This document shows, in pieces, positions 31,880 to 43,691 of a stretch of 64,000 nt of DNA. The notes under the pieces were generated by a model, which did no database searches, was not told the DNA's origin, and saw only the letters and a list, made by a program, of their open reading frames with translations. The DNA comes from Puccinia triticina (lineage: Eukaryota; Basidiomycota; Pucciniomycetes; Pucciniales; Pucciniaceae): contig NC_070574.1 of NCBI RefSeq assembly GCF_026914185.1, positions 2,232,501-2,296,500 of the forward strand, in the 5' to 3' direction. Each line of letters opens with the position of its first letter. Position 1 is the first letter of the stretch. The translations under genes and the position numbers were made by a program.

Positions 31880-32638
31880 CCCCCCGCAATTTGATGAGAA
31901 AAGAACTTCAACCATGAAGCATCTTTCCTTGAGACGGTTCAGAGAGTCGGAATTGCTTGGTTTTGTTAGTGCGTCGGCTATCATTTCTTCTGTTGGAATC
32001 AACTTTACTTGAATTTCATTGTCTTCTTTCATTTTTCTGAGATGTTTTATCTTGATGTCGAGGTGCTTGGTCTTTGAGTTCGATCCAAAGTTTTTCAGTT
32101 TTTCTAGTAGGCCTTGATTATCAATATGAAAATGAGATGGATTCATTTTTTCATTCCATAATTCTTCAATGACATATTTGATCCATTCGTTTTCTTGCAC
32201 ACCGTCCGAAAGAGCATTCAATTCAGCTTCTGTGGAGGACATTGTGATATTGCGCTGTTTTTTGCTGTTCCAAGCGACCGGGCAAGATTTCCAGAAGCAG
32301 ATAGATCCGCTGCGAGAGAGCCGAGTTTCAAGGTCATCAGCCCATGTAGCGTCTGTGTAATGTTGCAGTGCATTTGATACGTCTTCGGAGTCGGGACGGA
32401 GAGTGAGTGCCAGGTCAACGGTGCCGGCAACATATTTCCAACAATGTATTATCTGCCTCGAATGCGAAATGCCTGGGTCATTATTGAAACTTGAGAGAAT
32501 CGAGACAGCGGGAGCCAGGTCCGGTCTAGTCCTGCACAACAAATTGGTAATACTGGAACGGACCAGAATGGCCGGAACAAAATGTCCATTGAGGGGAGTA
32601 GTTTGATCCCTTCTCAATGACCGGTCGGGGTCGGCCAT
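31874..32638 (-). pseudogene. Ty1/copia reverse transcriptase end and RNase H, truncated
   Basis: The frame contains LLCRTRPDLAPAVSILSSF and HCWKYVAGTVDLALTL, typical of the RT-RNase H boundary. The RNase H marks are YTDATWADD, MSSTEAELNALSDG, HIDNQGLLEKLK, KHLDIKIKHLRK and EEMIADALTKPS. It ends in the LTR. Gag, integrase and most of RT are missing; the frame passes upstream into ACCGG minisatellite sequence at about 32590. It is dead by truncation. Divergence from the copia fragment at 13897 shows a different family. Confidence 0.88.
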
Positions 32639-33080
32639 CGACGGCTTGGTTGGTGAGTTGTTCTTGAAGGCCGGATGGCAGGTCGCGAAGGGAGTGTCTA
32701 CCTGACAATGATCAAGACAAGGTTCACACTCCCCTCAATGACCGGAATAGACGGGCCATTGATGGGAGTGTGTACCCCCTCTTGATGGCCGGCTATCGAG
32801 TAGTGTGTTGCTCTTGATGACCTGTACAAGCGCCGGCCATTGAAAGGACATTTTGCACTCCTTTCAATGGCTGGATGTACGAGAAAGTAGATTATACACA
32901 CCCGGCATCAAGAGTTCTTCAGCCTTGATGACCGGTACGGACCAGCTACCCGGCCATCAAGCGTGATCGCCGATACATGCTGACACATATGTAGATGAGC
33001 GCCGAGCGGTACAACCGGCCACGGGGAGGGGTAACACACAAGTCCCCTCAATGGCCAAGTTGTTCCGGTCATTGAGCCTT
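32590..33080. repeat. ACCGGTCAT hairpin minisatellite array
   Basis: Units such as CTCAATGACCGG and CCGGCCATTGA, separated by ACACTCCCCTCAA or GGGAGTGTG-like linkers, repeat about every 50-60 bp. This is the same family as 55300-56410. Confidence 0.7.
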
Positions 33081-33291
33081 GATGACTGGTCCGTTCCAGC
33101 AGTTAAATCACCCGCTTCCCGGGGAGGCTACTCGCTGCTACTCGGCATGTCGGTTGCTTTTTTTTGTTGCACTTTTTTTTTGCTGTTGTTGCAAATCCAC
33201 AACCAAATTAAATTGGTGATCTTTGTTTAGGCTACATTCAGGTTCGCGTTTGAATTTGTTCCATCTGAAATAAATCCAAATCACTCAATAA
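33081..33291. other. Short spacer
   Basis: Low-complexity T-rich sequence; nothing recognised. Confidence 0.3.
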
Positions 33292-33691
33292 GGCTTACTG
33301 ATAATGCTACAAATGTGGATCAAAGAGTTTAAAAACTCCCAACAGGTGACCAAATTGCTTAATAAGAATGCTCAGGAACCTTGATTGGACAATGGGACTT
33401 TGTAATGGAACCAGGTTGGGCCCAAATGTGATTTACACAAGAGTTGTATCAGGTAACAGAGTTAATGATTCTGTGCCCATCCCTCAGAGTCACATTCCTT
33501 TCAATCTAACTCAGATAAGTCTGGAGCTGTCTGGACTGCCTTTCAAGCTCATACACAAGAAATTTACTGTCAATCTGGCCTCCTGCCTCACAATCAATAA
33601 ATCTCAAGGTCAAAAAATTGGTAATTTTGGTATTGTACTTCATGAACCTGTGTTTTGCATTGTCAAGAAGCAAGTCAAGCCAAACTACTAA
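33292..33691 (+). pseudogene. Helitron-type PIF1-like helicase C-terminal remnant
   Basis: The frame reads MLRNLDWTMGLCNGTRLGPN, then FKLIHKKFTVNLASCLTINK and SQGQKIGNFGIVLHEPVF. These match the LLRNLD-GLCNGTRL and TINKSQGQ motifs at the C-terminus of Helitron/PIF1 helicases. The tail after PVF has lost the usual LYVALSR, and the upstream part (NATNVDQRV..LPTGDQ) is in a different frame with stops. No Helitron 3' CTRR hairpin was identified. Confidence 0.8.
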
Positions 33692-35211
33692 GGTAGTGAT
33701 TCCACAGCCTGAAAGTGTCCAGCCTTCATAATAAACTTCAAAAATTGTTTAAAAGGAATTTCTCTCACATTTTCAGAGTTTTTGAGTATCTCTCATCACC
33801 ATTTTTCCAAATATTTACTTTTTCAGTAACAAATTTTGTGTCTTTTCCCAAAATAAAATGTCCTTATTTCACCCAGTTTTCACTTGAAATTTTGTTTTTC
33901 AACCTATTTTTCATTTGAAATTTGGTTTCTCCTTTGACTGAATGCATAGTCATTGCATCATCAAAGGTTTGAAAATTTTATGTCATTTCCTTTGCTCTGT
34001 CCCATTCCCTTTTGGGCCTTTCACATCCTGTGCCTTTCACACCCCCTGTAACCCCAAATTTGGGGGCTATGCCCTTGCTGTAATTTACAAAAATTTGGGG
34101 GCTTCCCCTTGTATATTATAAAAATTGAAGTGTTATGAATGTGTAATATATCTATCAGCCCCTCCCATTCATTCCTTTTGTTTTTTATTGACATTTGTAG
34201 ACAAGAGAAAGGAGAATTAGATGTTCTTGTGGTATAATATCACACCAAAATGTGCAGATATTTCCTCAACCAGGGATTTCAGAGGAAAAAAAAGAAACAA
34301 AGTATAACAGTGGATATCCAAGAGATTTTCTTAAGGCTTAAACGACTTGTTCAACATGCTTCTTTATTTTTGGGACTAAAACTATGAGAACTGCACTTGC
34401 ATGTCTGCGAACTATCACAACTGACTGGAATGCTACCTGATATGGCAAAACTTGCATACAGTTTTGCAATTTGATGTTCAGAGATGTTCTTGAAAACCAA
34501 CTTGTAAAATTACAGAGTTGCACCTGACTAACTTTAAAACACCCAACTTTATATGAAGGAGGCAATGCAACTGAAGTTCTGAAACTTGGATTTGCAGCCA
34601 CCTGGGCCTCTGATTTTCCAAGTGTTGTGGTTTTGGGTCATGGCTCAGTTGATTTAAAAGGGAAAAAAAAGTATATCAGTCCCTCCTGATTTGTATCATG
34701 AAATCTAACTTGTCAAATTCAATCTCCCAGATCATCAAATGACTTAGTATGATAATGTGTTAAGGTCTGTTCTGAGGAGATGAAGATGGAGTCTGGGGTT
34801 CTGGGGATTCTGGATCCTAAGATGCTATATTGCAGGATGAGGAAGCTTTCTGGATCCCCATTCTCTCAAAGTATGATTGTGCAGCCTGTGATATGTATTT
34901 AAAAAACTGGGGGAAAGGGGAAGTCACGACCCTGCAACAGCTCATAACAGTATAATTTTTTTTTACAAAAGTAAGGGCTTTAGCCCTGCTTGATTTCAAC
35001 AGAAAAAATTGAATAAGCTTTCAGGTAACACAAAGCTCAAGGAATCTAAATACAGTTTTCAATGGAATGAAAATGCCTATGACAGAACTACAGGGGTTTA
35101 AATGTTACAAAAATACAGAATTTTGAATCACAGAATGTTTATTGACTATGTATGTTTCAATTGATTGAAATGAGTGATTAAATTTACACCAATATACATC
35201 CTCAAACTCAG
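33692..35211. other. AT-rich non-coding region
   Basis: Contains a repeated AAATTTGGGGGC (about 34050 and 34095). No gene is recognised; the small frames overlap without family likeness. Confidence 0.4.
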
Positions 35212-36688
35212 CTAGAAAACCTGCATGAAAAGCTTTGTGTTTGGTGCTTCCTTTGAGCCTTTAAACATAATGGTACCACCCTGGAAATAGATTCCCAATT
35301 AAATTTTGAATTTTCTGAAATGTTAATGCTAGGAAAATTTTTACTCACATTTGCTTTGCATACCTTAAACAGTGCATCAAAGGCTTTCTTCACCTGAGCT
35401 GCATCTCTGTTCCAAAAATAAATAGTAGAAAAATTAGATTTAGTGCTGTTTTAAACCATTAATCTAATCTACTCAAACAACTTACAATCTGACAAATGTA
35501 CCATCTTGGGTTGAAATTGATAACTGGTAATAATAATAAACATTGACAATTAGTCCAGGGACTTTATTGAAAGTAACTATTGATATGCAAGGGCCATATT
35601 TGACTTACAGAACATCCAGCATTGAGATTTTGTGCACCCACTGCAGCAGCTGGACTTTTAGTAAAAATACTTAATAGTTGTCCTTTATTACCTGTTGGTA
35701 TCGTAGACAAAGTCCTATTTATTCAAGAAAGTTGACCTCATCAGTAACAACTCAATAATAGAAGCAATCATTCCATTTTTGATGACATAATAAAACCAAC
35801 TTTGGACATTCTGTTGTTGGATTTGGGATGTTTTCTCCAGCACATTTAGGGTCTCCAAAAGGACTTCCAGGTTTAACCACAGCAGAAAATGGCTCATCTT
35901 TGAACATGGTTTCGGTGACACCTTGGACAACAGTCCCCGCTTTGGTTTTGAATGATGTGAACATAGACTAATTCAATTTATATTTTTAAGTATAAATTCT
36001 GATCAGTTACTTGCCCACATAAATCATCAAAATTGAATCAAAGAAAGCACAAACCTTGCCTTTGCATTGGTTCACTGCTTTGACAAAGTTGTCATTTATC
36101 TCTTTCCTTGTGCTATGTAATTTTAAGATGATTTAAAAGTAAGTATATGTCCATCAGCTCTATAGGTATAGCAATTGTTACTCACATCACAACTTGAGCT
36201 TGAGAAACACTAATTGTCAACTATGGGAAGATGCAAATTGAGCTCAATGGGATTCACAATTTTTATAAAATGCAATCTAACTAATATTTGTTGATTTCAA
36301 TCAAAATTCATGGACCATGAAGATTTACCTTGCATTCTCCGACGTTTGTGATAATCTGCTTTTGTTCGGGAGTGACAACTATTTTGCCGCTATTGCCAGG
36401 TTTGTCATATACAATCGAGTTCAGTGCACTGTTTCAAAAGTAAAAAAAAAAAGCCGGTACAAATCAAGCAAGAGCAGATAAGTTAAAATTAACCTTGGGC
36501 AGACGCTAAATCAGGTTGCACCCAGAGGAAATATAACGAGTGCTTGAAGCAGAAACTGGAAGAAACTATGCGTACTCCGTGCAGTCCTTTATTTTTATGG
36601 TACTAACTTGACAAGGCGAAGCCCCTTGGCTGAGTGTCCTGCTAACCAGTAGGCTGACCACCGTCAAGAATAATTGATAAGAAACCAT
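35212..36688 (-). CDS. Secreted, internally duplicated Cys-containing protein (many small exons)
   Basis: Nine exons join in frame on the minus strand: 36428-36329, 36220-36186, 36112-36055, 35967-35801, 35714-35692, 35649-35609, 35523-35486, 35406-35349, 35280-35212, about 196 residues. A first exon at 36688 encodes the signal peptide MVSYQLFLTVVSLLVSRTLS followed by QGASPCQ and a GTTAGT donor; its link to the second exon is not in phase as I read it, so a small exon or shifted site is missing. Two halves share CxLxIS...V...F...C: GECKLTISVSQAQVVI then FVKAVNQCK, and AGCSLSISTQDGTFVRL then AFDALFKVCK. The end is GSKEAPNTKLFMQVF. No known domain; candidate effector by type only. Introns are 60-130 nt. 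Confidence 0.7.
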
Positions 36689-36858
36689 AGTGTGGAGTTA
36701 TATTCACACTGATAGCAGCCTATGCTAGCGAGATGGGATACAATCACCAGGAAAAATCAGTAGTCATTAGATGACAACTGACATGACGCCTGCTCCAGCT
36801 GGCTATCCAGCCTCTAGTGCAATTTTCACCAGCTGCTCCTCAGCTTTGTCCCAGGCAC

Positions 36859-37130
36859 AGCTGCTGCTCAGCCTTGGCCCGGGCCCAGCTGCTGCTCAGC
36901 CTTGGCCCGGGCCCAGCTGCTGCTCAGCCTTGGCCCGGGCCCAGCTGCTGCTCAGCCTTGGCCCGGGCCCAGCTGCTGCTCAGCCTTGGCCCGGGCCCAG
37001 CTGCTGCTCAGCCTTGGCCCGGGCCCAGCTGCTGCTCAGCCTTGGCCCGGGCCCAGCTGCTGCTCAGTCTTGGCCCGGGCCCAGCTGCTGCTCAGCCTTG
37101 GCCCGGGCCCAGCTGCCCCTCAGTTTTGGC
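36859..37130. repeat. 28-bp tandem repeat, left arm of foldback
   Basis: About nine near-identical copies of a 28-bp unit beginning CAGCTGCTGCTCAGCCTTGG. It is open in several frames because 28 is not a multiple of three and lacks stops; this is not a gene. A short, inverted version lies at about 38930-39010 in the right arm. Confidence 0.85.
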
Positions 37131-37319
37131 ACAGGACAAGCCACTGCTCAGCCTTTGCCTGAGCAAGAAAGGGCGTTGATAAACACACACCCGTCCCCCG
37201 GGGGCACACCCACGCCCACACCCTTTGAAAAGGGCGTGTGGGACCGCACGCCCTTTATCAAGGACGTGCACACCCCTGTATGGGCGTGCGAGGGCGTGCA
37301 CGCCCCCACATAGGCGTGC

Positions 37320-38715
37320 ACTATGCCTGCTCGCCGGGAGCCCCTCGGCGGGCAGGTGCAAGTATACCTGCTCGCCGAGAGCCCCTCGGCGGGCAGGTCC
37401 AGATCCCACCTCGCCGAGAGCCTCTCAGAGAGCAGGTATACATGCACCTGCCCGCCAAGGGGCTCTCGGTGAGCAGGCTCGGCGGGTAGGTGTATGTATC
37501 CCTGCTCGCCGAGAGCCTTGCCTGCTCGCCGAGAGGGATAACTCTTGGCGAGCAGGTATACAAACACCTGCTTGCCAAGGGCCCCTCGGCGGGCAGGTGC
37601 ATGTATACCTGCTCGCCGAGAGAAATCCTTGGCGAGCAGGCATACAGATCCCACCTCGCCGAGAGCCTCTCGGCGAGCAGGTATACATACACCTGCCCGC
37701 CGAGCTTGCTCACCGAGAGGCCCTCGGCGGGCAGGTGCATGTATACCTGCTCGCCAAGTGAAATCCTCGGCGAGCAGGCATACAGATCCCACCTCGCCGA
37801 GAGCCTCTCGGCGAGAAGGTATACATAAAACTGCCCACCGAGCCTGCTCACCGAGAGCCCCTCGGCGGGCAGGTGCATGTATACCTGCTCGCCGAGAGAA
37901 ATCCTCGGCGAGCAGGCATACAGATCCCACCTCGCCAAGAGCCTCTCGGCGAGCAGGTATACTTGCACCTGCCCGCCGAGGGGCCCTTAGCGAGCAGGCT
38001 CGGCGGGCAGGTGTTTGTATACCTGCTCGCCGAGAGTTATCCTTCTCGGCGAGCAGGCAAGGCTCTCGGCGAGCGGGGATATGTATGCCTGCTCGCCGAG
38101 AGGTGTATGCCTGCTCGCCGACGATTTCTCTCGGCGAGCAGGTATACATGCACCTGCCCGCCAAGGGGCTCTCGGTGAGCAGGCTCAGTGGGCAGGTGTG
38201 TGTATACCTGCTCGCCGAGAGGCTCTCGGCGAGGTGGGATCTCTATGCCTGCTCGCCGAGGATTTCACTTGGCGAGCAGGTATACATGCACCTGCCCGCC
38301 AAGGGGCTCTGGGTGAGCAGGCTCGGCGGGCAGGTGTATGTATACCTTCTCGCCGAGAGGTTCTCGGCGAGGTGGGATCTGTATGCCTGCTCGCCGAGGA
38401 TTTCTCTCGTCAAGCAGGTATACATGCACCTGCCCGCCGAGGGGCTCTCGGTGAGCAGGCTCGGCGGGCAGGTGTTTGTATACCTGCTCGCCGAGAGTCA
38501 TCCTTCTCGGCGAGCAGGCAAGGCTCTCGGCGAGCAGGGATACATAAACCTACCCGCCGAGCATGCTCACCGAGAGCCCCTCGGCGAGCAGGTGCATGTA
38601 TACATGCTCTCCGAGAGGTTCTTGGTGAGGTGGGATCTGTACCTGCCCGCCGAGGGGCTCTCGGCGAGCAGGTATACTTGCACCTGCCTGCCAAGGGGCT
38701 CCCGGCGAGCAGGCA
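37320..38715. repeat. Array of CTCGGCGAGCAGG hairpin units
   Basis: About 30 units. Each has CCTGCTCGCCGAGAG facing CTCTCGGCGAGCAGG over a short loop, linked by TATACATGCAC or TATGTATAC. Nearly every unit can form its own stem. The same family fills 600-925. Long open frames on both strands (up to 450 codons) are produced by stop-free GC-rich repeats. Confidence 0.85.
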
Positions 38716-39192
38716 CGGTGTGGCGGCGTGCACGCCCTCGCACGCCCATACAGGGGCGTGCACGCCCTTTGACTCGCACGCCCTTGAAAAAGGGTGTGCG
38801 GTCCCACGCGCCCTTTTCGAAGGGCGTGGGCGTGGGCGTGCCCCCGGGGGACGGGCGTGCGTTTATCAACGCCCGTTCTTGCTCAGGCAAAGGCTGAGCA
38901 GTGGCTTGTCCTGTGCCAAGACTGAGGGGCAGCTGGGCCTGGGCCAAGGCTAAGCAGCAGCTGGGCCAAGGCTAAGCAGCAGCTGGGCCAAGGCTAAGCA
39001 GGAGCTGTGCCTGGGACAAAGCTGAGGAGCAGCCTGTGAAAATTCTAGAGGCTTCAGCTGTGCCAAAATGGGCACTGAGCTGTGTGCCAGCCAGCCCTGC
39101 ACTAGCAGATGGAGTAGCTTGGTAGCTGAAACCAGAGCTGTGTTATGTCAGTTGTCATCAACTGACTACTTTTTTTTCCTGGTGAATTGTAT

Positions 39193-40653
39193 GAGACGAC
39201 TTAAAACACACAATTGCGAGATGAGTCAATAATTGGGTATGTGTACAATGACAAAATGTGCTTTATATGCTAACTCGATGACTATGGGAGTTGTGGGGGA
39301 AGGAACCGTGATGGAGAAGTAGGGATTAGTTGACCTGTTTAAATAGGGTGGCGAAACTAACTGTGAAGGGCTTTGCTCAAGACGGAGTGAAATGATTCAC
39401 CATGCGCGACCGGCGGAAGCCAACCATGCGCGACCGGTAGCCTGGATGTACCGAGCACCGAGCACTATAAAAAGGCTGGGCATACCAACCGGCTTCGGTA
39501 CCTTGCTTACTGGAGCCAGCCCTTGCTACAACGTGGATATTTGGTATATATGGTGCTTCGGTACGTACATCCACACATAAATTGACCAATCTTAAACGAC
39601 CAGCCTCCTTGTTCATAACTTTAAGGATCCCCGCGGCGCCAAAGGATCCTGCCGCCGCGCTTGACTAATCAGCCTCTCCTTCGGAAATGAGGGTTCTCGC
39701 ACCCCTGCGGAGTCGTTTCGCGTGAGGGACTTAGCTGAGTTCCTCAACGACACGGCTGTGACGTCTCATCGCACTCGACGCAAGATCATCATCTTCAAGC
39801 TCCCTGCGGTAAGGTTTCCGAGGCCTTGTCGATTTTATTTTAATTCCAAAAATATGTCCAGCCCAAACTATTCAAGCTGAGGAGTTAAAGTTACCGACCA
39901 AGCTTTTCAAGATGGCCAAGGTCAGAGGTTGAACGGCCCTGTTTAAGTGAGGGTGAGAATGGTAAAAAAGTGCTACCAGCCAACTACTGGCTCATACATC
40001 GCTTCAGTGACAAATTGACTTTATTCACAAGGCAGTCCCGGTAAGAGGGAAGGAAGGATTACTGTGCCAGTGCCGCACAGGCCACCAGCTCCTACCGGAG
40101 AGGAACTTGATAATGTGAGAAACTCAACACACATCCCGCGTTCAAAATGCAAGCAGCGCCTCTGGTTGGTTTGGGCCTCGATTGGTCGCAGGATAGAACG
40201 CTGGCCAAAGTTCTGTCTAATCTGGCACTATGAGTCGTGGCAGGTTTAAATAACACTATCATCAATAACCAGCTAGAAGAGCACCGATCAGTCTGTAAGA
40301 TCGGCGACCAGGAGGGCACAGACTACAGCCGAATAGCTGGGCCGGGCATCAATAAAAAAGGAGGGCTGGACTGGCCACACATATCTCATCTCAAGTTGCG
40401 ACCGAAATGACTTCTGGGGGGATGGGTTACTGCTCGAAGGGCTATAAATACGGGGGCTCTGGAGCCAAAAATTGCCTCTTCATCCCATCATCCACACTGC
40501 CATATATATAAATACTCTTTCATTTTACATTCATTGTACGCCGTGTTCAAACCACTAGACATTCGTCTATCAATCACATTTACAATCCCGCTTCGCATCC
40601 CCAACACAAATACCCAACAAGCTCTACTTATCCAGCCTCAAATATAATCCAAG
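39193..40653. other. Intergenic region upstream of the Gly-rich secreted gene
   Basis: No gene recognised. A TATA-like CTATAAAAAGG occurs near 39466, and TATATATAAATAC near 40503 lies about 150 nt upstream of the next ATG; the latter is a plausible core promoter. CATGCGCGACCGG is repeated near 39400 and 39425. Confidence 0.4.
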
Positions 40654-42387
40654 ATGTTGTCCAGCGCCACCCTCTCGATTGTCCTCCTATTAGCCTCCGC
40701 TACCAACGCGCTTCCGAACGGCTTCTCCCAAGGATACATCTCCCGCTCATACTCGGGCAACTACCCAATCATCGCGCAGCCAGTTCAACGCTCTTACTAC
40801 GCCGAGCAGCAGCCATATTACGGCCAGCAACAGGCATACTTCAGACAGTTACAGCCCGACTACGGCTACGATTCCGACTTCCCATCTGGATACCAACCCT
40901 ACCCTGCCTGGGGTCCGGATTACGGAGCCCCGTTAGCCGGCCAAGGCTACGGTTACAGAAGCCGCACCATTTACGGTGATTTGCCTTCAGCTGTTAGTTA
41001 CCTTTCACTTCTTTTGACCCTCAATCTTCCATATATTGATACCCGTTTCCTCTTGTAGGGTTATCCCGGTTCGGCCTTTGGAGACTTCGGAGGCCCTCAA
41101 TTTGGTCCGGGCACTGTCGCACGGGTAGGACAACACCAGAGCGGAAGGTTCCACGCCGGAGGAGCGGCTGATCTTGACGCAGACGGTGAACTCGGCGCAA
41201 TTTCACGGGCACACATTGGTGGAGGTGGGCATGTTGCAGGAGGAGGCCAATTCAACGGAGCTGGTCAACTCAATGGAGCAGGTCAGATCGGTGGAGGAGC
41301 CTTGCTCAATGGAAATGGTCAATTCGACGGCGGAGCTCGTGCTAACGGTGGGGGTCAATTCGGACTAGGAGGCCAAGCCATCGGCCGTGGCCAAGCTGGG
41401 GGTGCCGGCCAATTCAATGCCGGCGCCCATGCGATCGGTGGTGGCCAAGTAGGACTTGGAGGCCAAGCCATCGGCCGTGGTCAAATCGGCGCCGGAGCCA
41501 ATGCTATTGGGAACGGACAAGTCGGACTTGGAGGCGCAGCAATCGGCCGTGATCAACTTGGTGGATCCGGCCAACTTGATGCCGGAGCCAATGCTATCGG
41601 AAACGGACAAGTCGGACTAGGAGGCGCAGCAATCGGCCGTGGTCAACTCGGTGGATCCGGCCAATTCGATGCCGGAGCCAATGCTATCGGGAACGGACAA
41701 GTCGGACTAGGAGGCGCAGCAATCGGCCGTGGTCAACTCGGTGGATCTGCCCAACTTGATGCCGGAGCCAATGCTATCGGAAACGGACAGGTCGGACTAG
41801 GAGGCGCAGCAATCGGCCGTGGTCAACTCGGTGGATCTGCCCAGCTCGAAGCCGGAGCCCATGCTATTGGGAACGGACAGGTCGGACTAGGAGGCGCAGC
41901 AATCGGCCGTGGTCAACTCGGTGGATCCGGCCAATTCGATGCCGGAGCCAATGCTATCGGGAACGGACAAGTCGGACTAGGAGGCGCAGCAATCGGCCGT
42001 GGTCAACTCGGTGGATCTGGCCAACTCGATGCCGGAGCCCATGTCATTGGAAACGGACAGGTCGGACTAGGAGGCGCAGCCATCGGCCGTGGTCAGCTCG
42101 GCGGATCCGGCCAACTCGATGCCGGAGCCCATGCTATCGGGAACGGACAAGTCGGACTAGGAGGCGCAGCAATCGGCCGTGGTCAGCTCGGCGGATCCGG
42201 CCAACTCGATGCCGGAGCCCATGCTATTGGCGGTGGACAGCTCGGTGGACAGATTAACGGCGCTGGACAAATAGGCGGTGCAGCTCAACTCAATGGAGCC
42301 GGTCAGATCGGTGCAGGGGCCAACACTCATCTCGCCGGCGCCGGTCAAATCGCAGGAGCTGGTCGAATCGGCGCTGGGCTTCAATAA
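40654..42387 (+). CDS. Secreted Gly-rich protein with 30-residue tandem repeats
   Basis: Exons 40654-40992 and 41059-42387 (GTTAGT..TAG intron, phase 0) give 555 residues. MLSSATLSIVLLLASATNA is a signal peptide. Residues 25-110 are rich in Tyr, Gln and Pro (YYAEQQPYYGQQQAYF). After a Gly-rich linker, about eight perfectly spaced 90-bp copies (41521-42240) encode a 30-residue unit containing QVGLGGAAIGRGQLGGSGQ and DAGANAIGN. Earlier, more diverged units begin near 41302. There are no Cys residues in the repeats. Composition recalls structural, adhesive or wall proteins of low complexity; no enzyme domain is visible. The function is unknown. The copies are highly alike at the DNA level, so repeat number probably varies between strains. 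Confidence 0.82.
41431..42240 (+). repeat. 90-bp coding minisatellite
   Basis: GTCGGACTAGGAGGCGCAGC recurs at exactly 90-bp steps from 41521 to 42151, with a diverged copy before. Differences are mostly third-position or TCC/TCT and CAC/AAT choices, suggesting homogenisation. Confidence 0.9.
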
Positions 42388-43691
42388 AATCTATCCTTTC
42401 TTCTCTGTCCTATACATGTTGTTCACATAAACAAGACAAAAAATGATTGTATTGTTTTGTTGTAAATAATTCGTATTTCTTCATCTCTTACTATCTTAGG
42501 GTTTCACATGGACAGTTGGTTTTGTAAATAAATTATACCTTATAAACAAATGTACCAGAACGTGCCCTGAGAAGCAACCAGAGCGCTACACTTAATATCG
42601 AATCGGTCTTAAAAACTGCATACACGTGTTGACTCCAAAAAACCAATTTTTGTCCGCGTGTTTGCTGCCTATTACCGTTCTCCATTTTTTTCTGTTGAGA
42701 TGATCAATGGTTCAAAAATCTTGGTTAAAGAGGTTGTTTTGAAATCTGCGTCATCAAGAATTCCACCACCACACGCTGGAACTATGGAGGCGCTGGACCA
42801 ACAAAAACGGCCAAATTTATGTTTTTTTTTGTGAAATGCCAGCACAACAAAATGGACAAATGAACCAACAAAGCGGCCATTGTTATGCTGTCAGAGCAAC
42901 AATCCGGCCATTTTGGTGTTGGTCTGATGGTACCTCTGGCCCAACAAAACAGCCACCATGGCTCTGAGCTAGCTCAGCACAATCCCCTTGTTTCAGGGGC
43001 CGGGGGACCCGGCGCGCCAAAGGCGCCTCGCGAAGCGAGCCTCTGAAAGCTTGTGAGTCAAGTACCAGCCGTGGCCTGAGAGCTGTGGCTTTTTTTGCCT
43101 TTTTGCAACTCAGACACTTGTAACTGCCAAACCATCAAGCCAATTAACATGCCATGAACTTTGGCAAGTAGTCTAGCGTCTTGGCTTTATGGACATATTG
43201 TGTTTTGGATAATGCTTGGATTTTTTCTCAAATTTTCTGGTTTCATTATGTACTTAACTTTAATTTAAAATTCACACCAAACTTTAGAAACCACACCCAA
43301 CTTTAAACCAAACCTTGAGATAGACTTCCGCCCGGGATATCTTTGTGTAACAACCCAGCGCTTGATTGGCCCCTCCCTGCCCGTCCCATGGTAGCAGAGG
43401 GCAACGGCCAATGGTCATGGGCAGTGGATGATGGGGTCAAGAATGTGCTCTGGTTCCAAATATGAGCTTGGATTTTCTCTAACCCAACTTCTAGACCCCC
43501 TACTGGAGGGTATTGGCTTTGGGGGTGGATTTGGCCTTGGGCCTCATCTGACATCTGTCAAGATGCACCTCATGGAAGGGATACATATGAAAAGTATGGA
43601 GTTGACCTTGGTCAACAAAACCAGAAAAATTGAGACAATATCCAACCTCTCTTCAAAACACAATATTTCTTTTTGTCATATTTTGGGCTAT
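42388..43691. other. Intergenic region with degenerate CCAACAAAACGGCCA repeats
   Basis: From about 42790 to 42975 a CCAACAAAAMGGCCA-like unit recurs every 30-50 bp. GGCGCGCCAAAGGCGCCTCG lies near 43011. No gene is seen. Confidence 0.45.

Larger units (their letters stand above)
36738..39192. mobile_element. Large foldback element with minisatellite arms
   Basis: Ends: ATACAATCACCAGGAAAAAT at the left and, minus strand at the right, ATACAATTCACCAGGAAAAA. Both continue into GTAGTCA..GATGACAACTGACAT. Moving inward, both arms carry CAGCTGCTGCTCAGCC-type units, then CACGCCC-rich sequence, then hairpin units. The 2,455-bp element contains no transposase. Imperfect GAGATG/GAGACG flanks might be a target duplication, but two extra bases at the left make this doubtful. 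Confidence 0.7.

Noticed and set aside
31527..31889. 120-codon minus-strand frame
   Set aside because: It lies within the copia LTR and has no family likeness.
36771..37313. 180-codon frame rich in Ala, Pro, Gln, Leu
   Set aside because: It is the 28-bp tandem array read in three frames; the same peptide appears shifted in each frame.
37320..38715. CRISPR-like array
   Set aside because: Regular hairpin repeats, but spacers are not unique, there are no cas genes, and the setting is eukaryotic with introns and retrotransposons.
37148..38897. Open frames of 338 and 450 codons on both strands
   Set aside because: They run through the CTCGGCGAGCAGG hairpin array on both strands and in overlapping frames; repeat composition excludes stops. 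No start context, splice pattern or domain.
36728..39220. 8-bp GCGAGATG direct repeat flanking the large foldback
   Set aside because: The right copy lies about 20 bp beyond the end of the inverted repeat and the left copy does not abut the TIR symmetrically, so it is probably coincidental.
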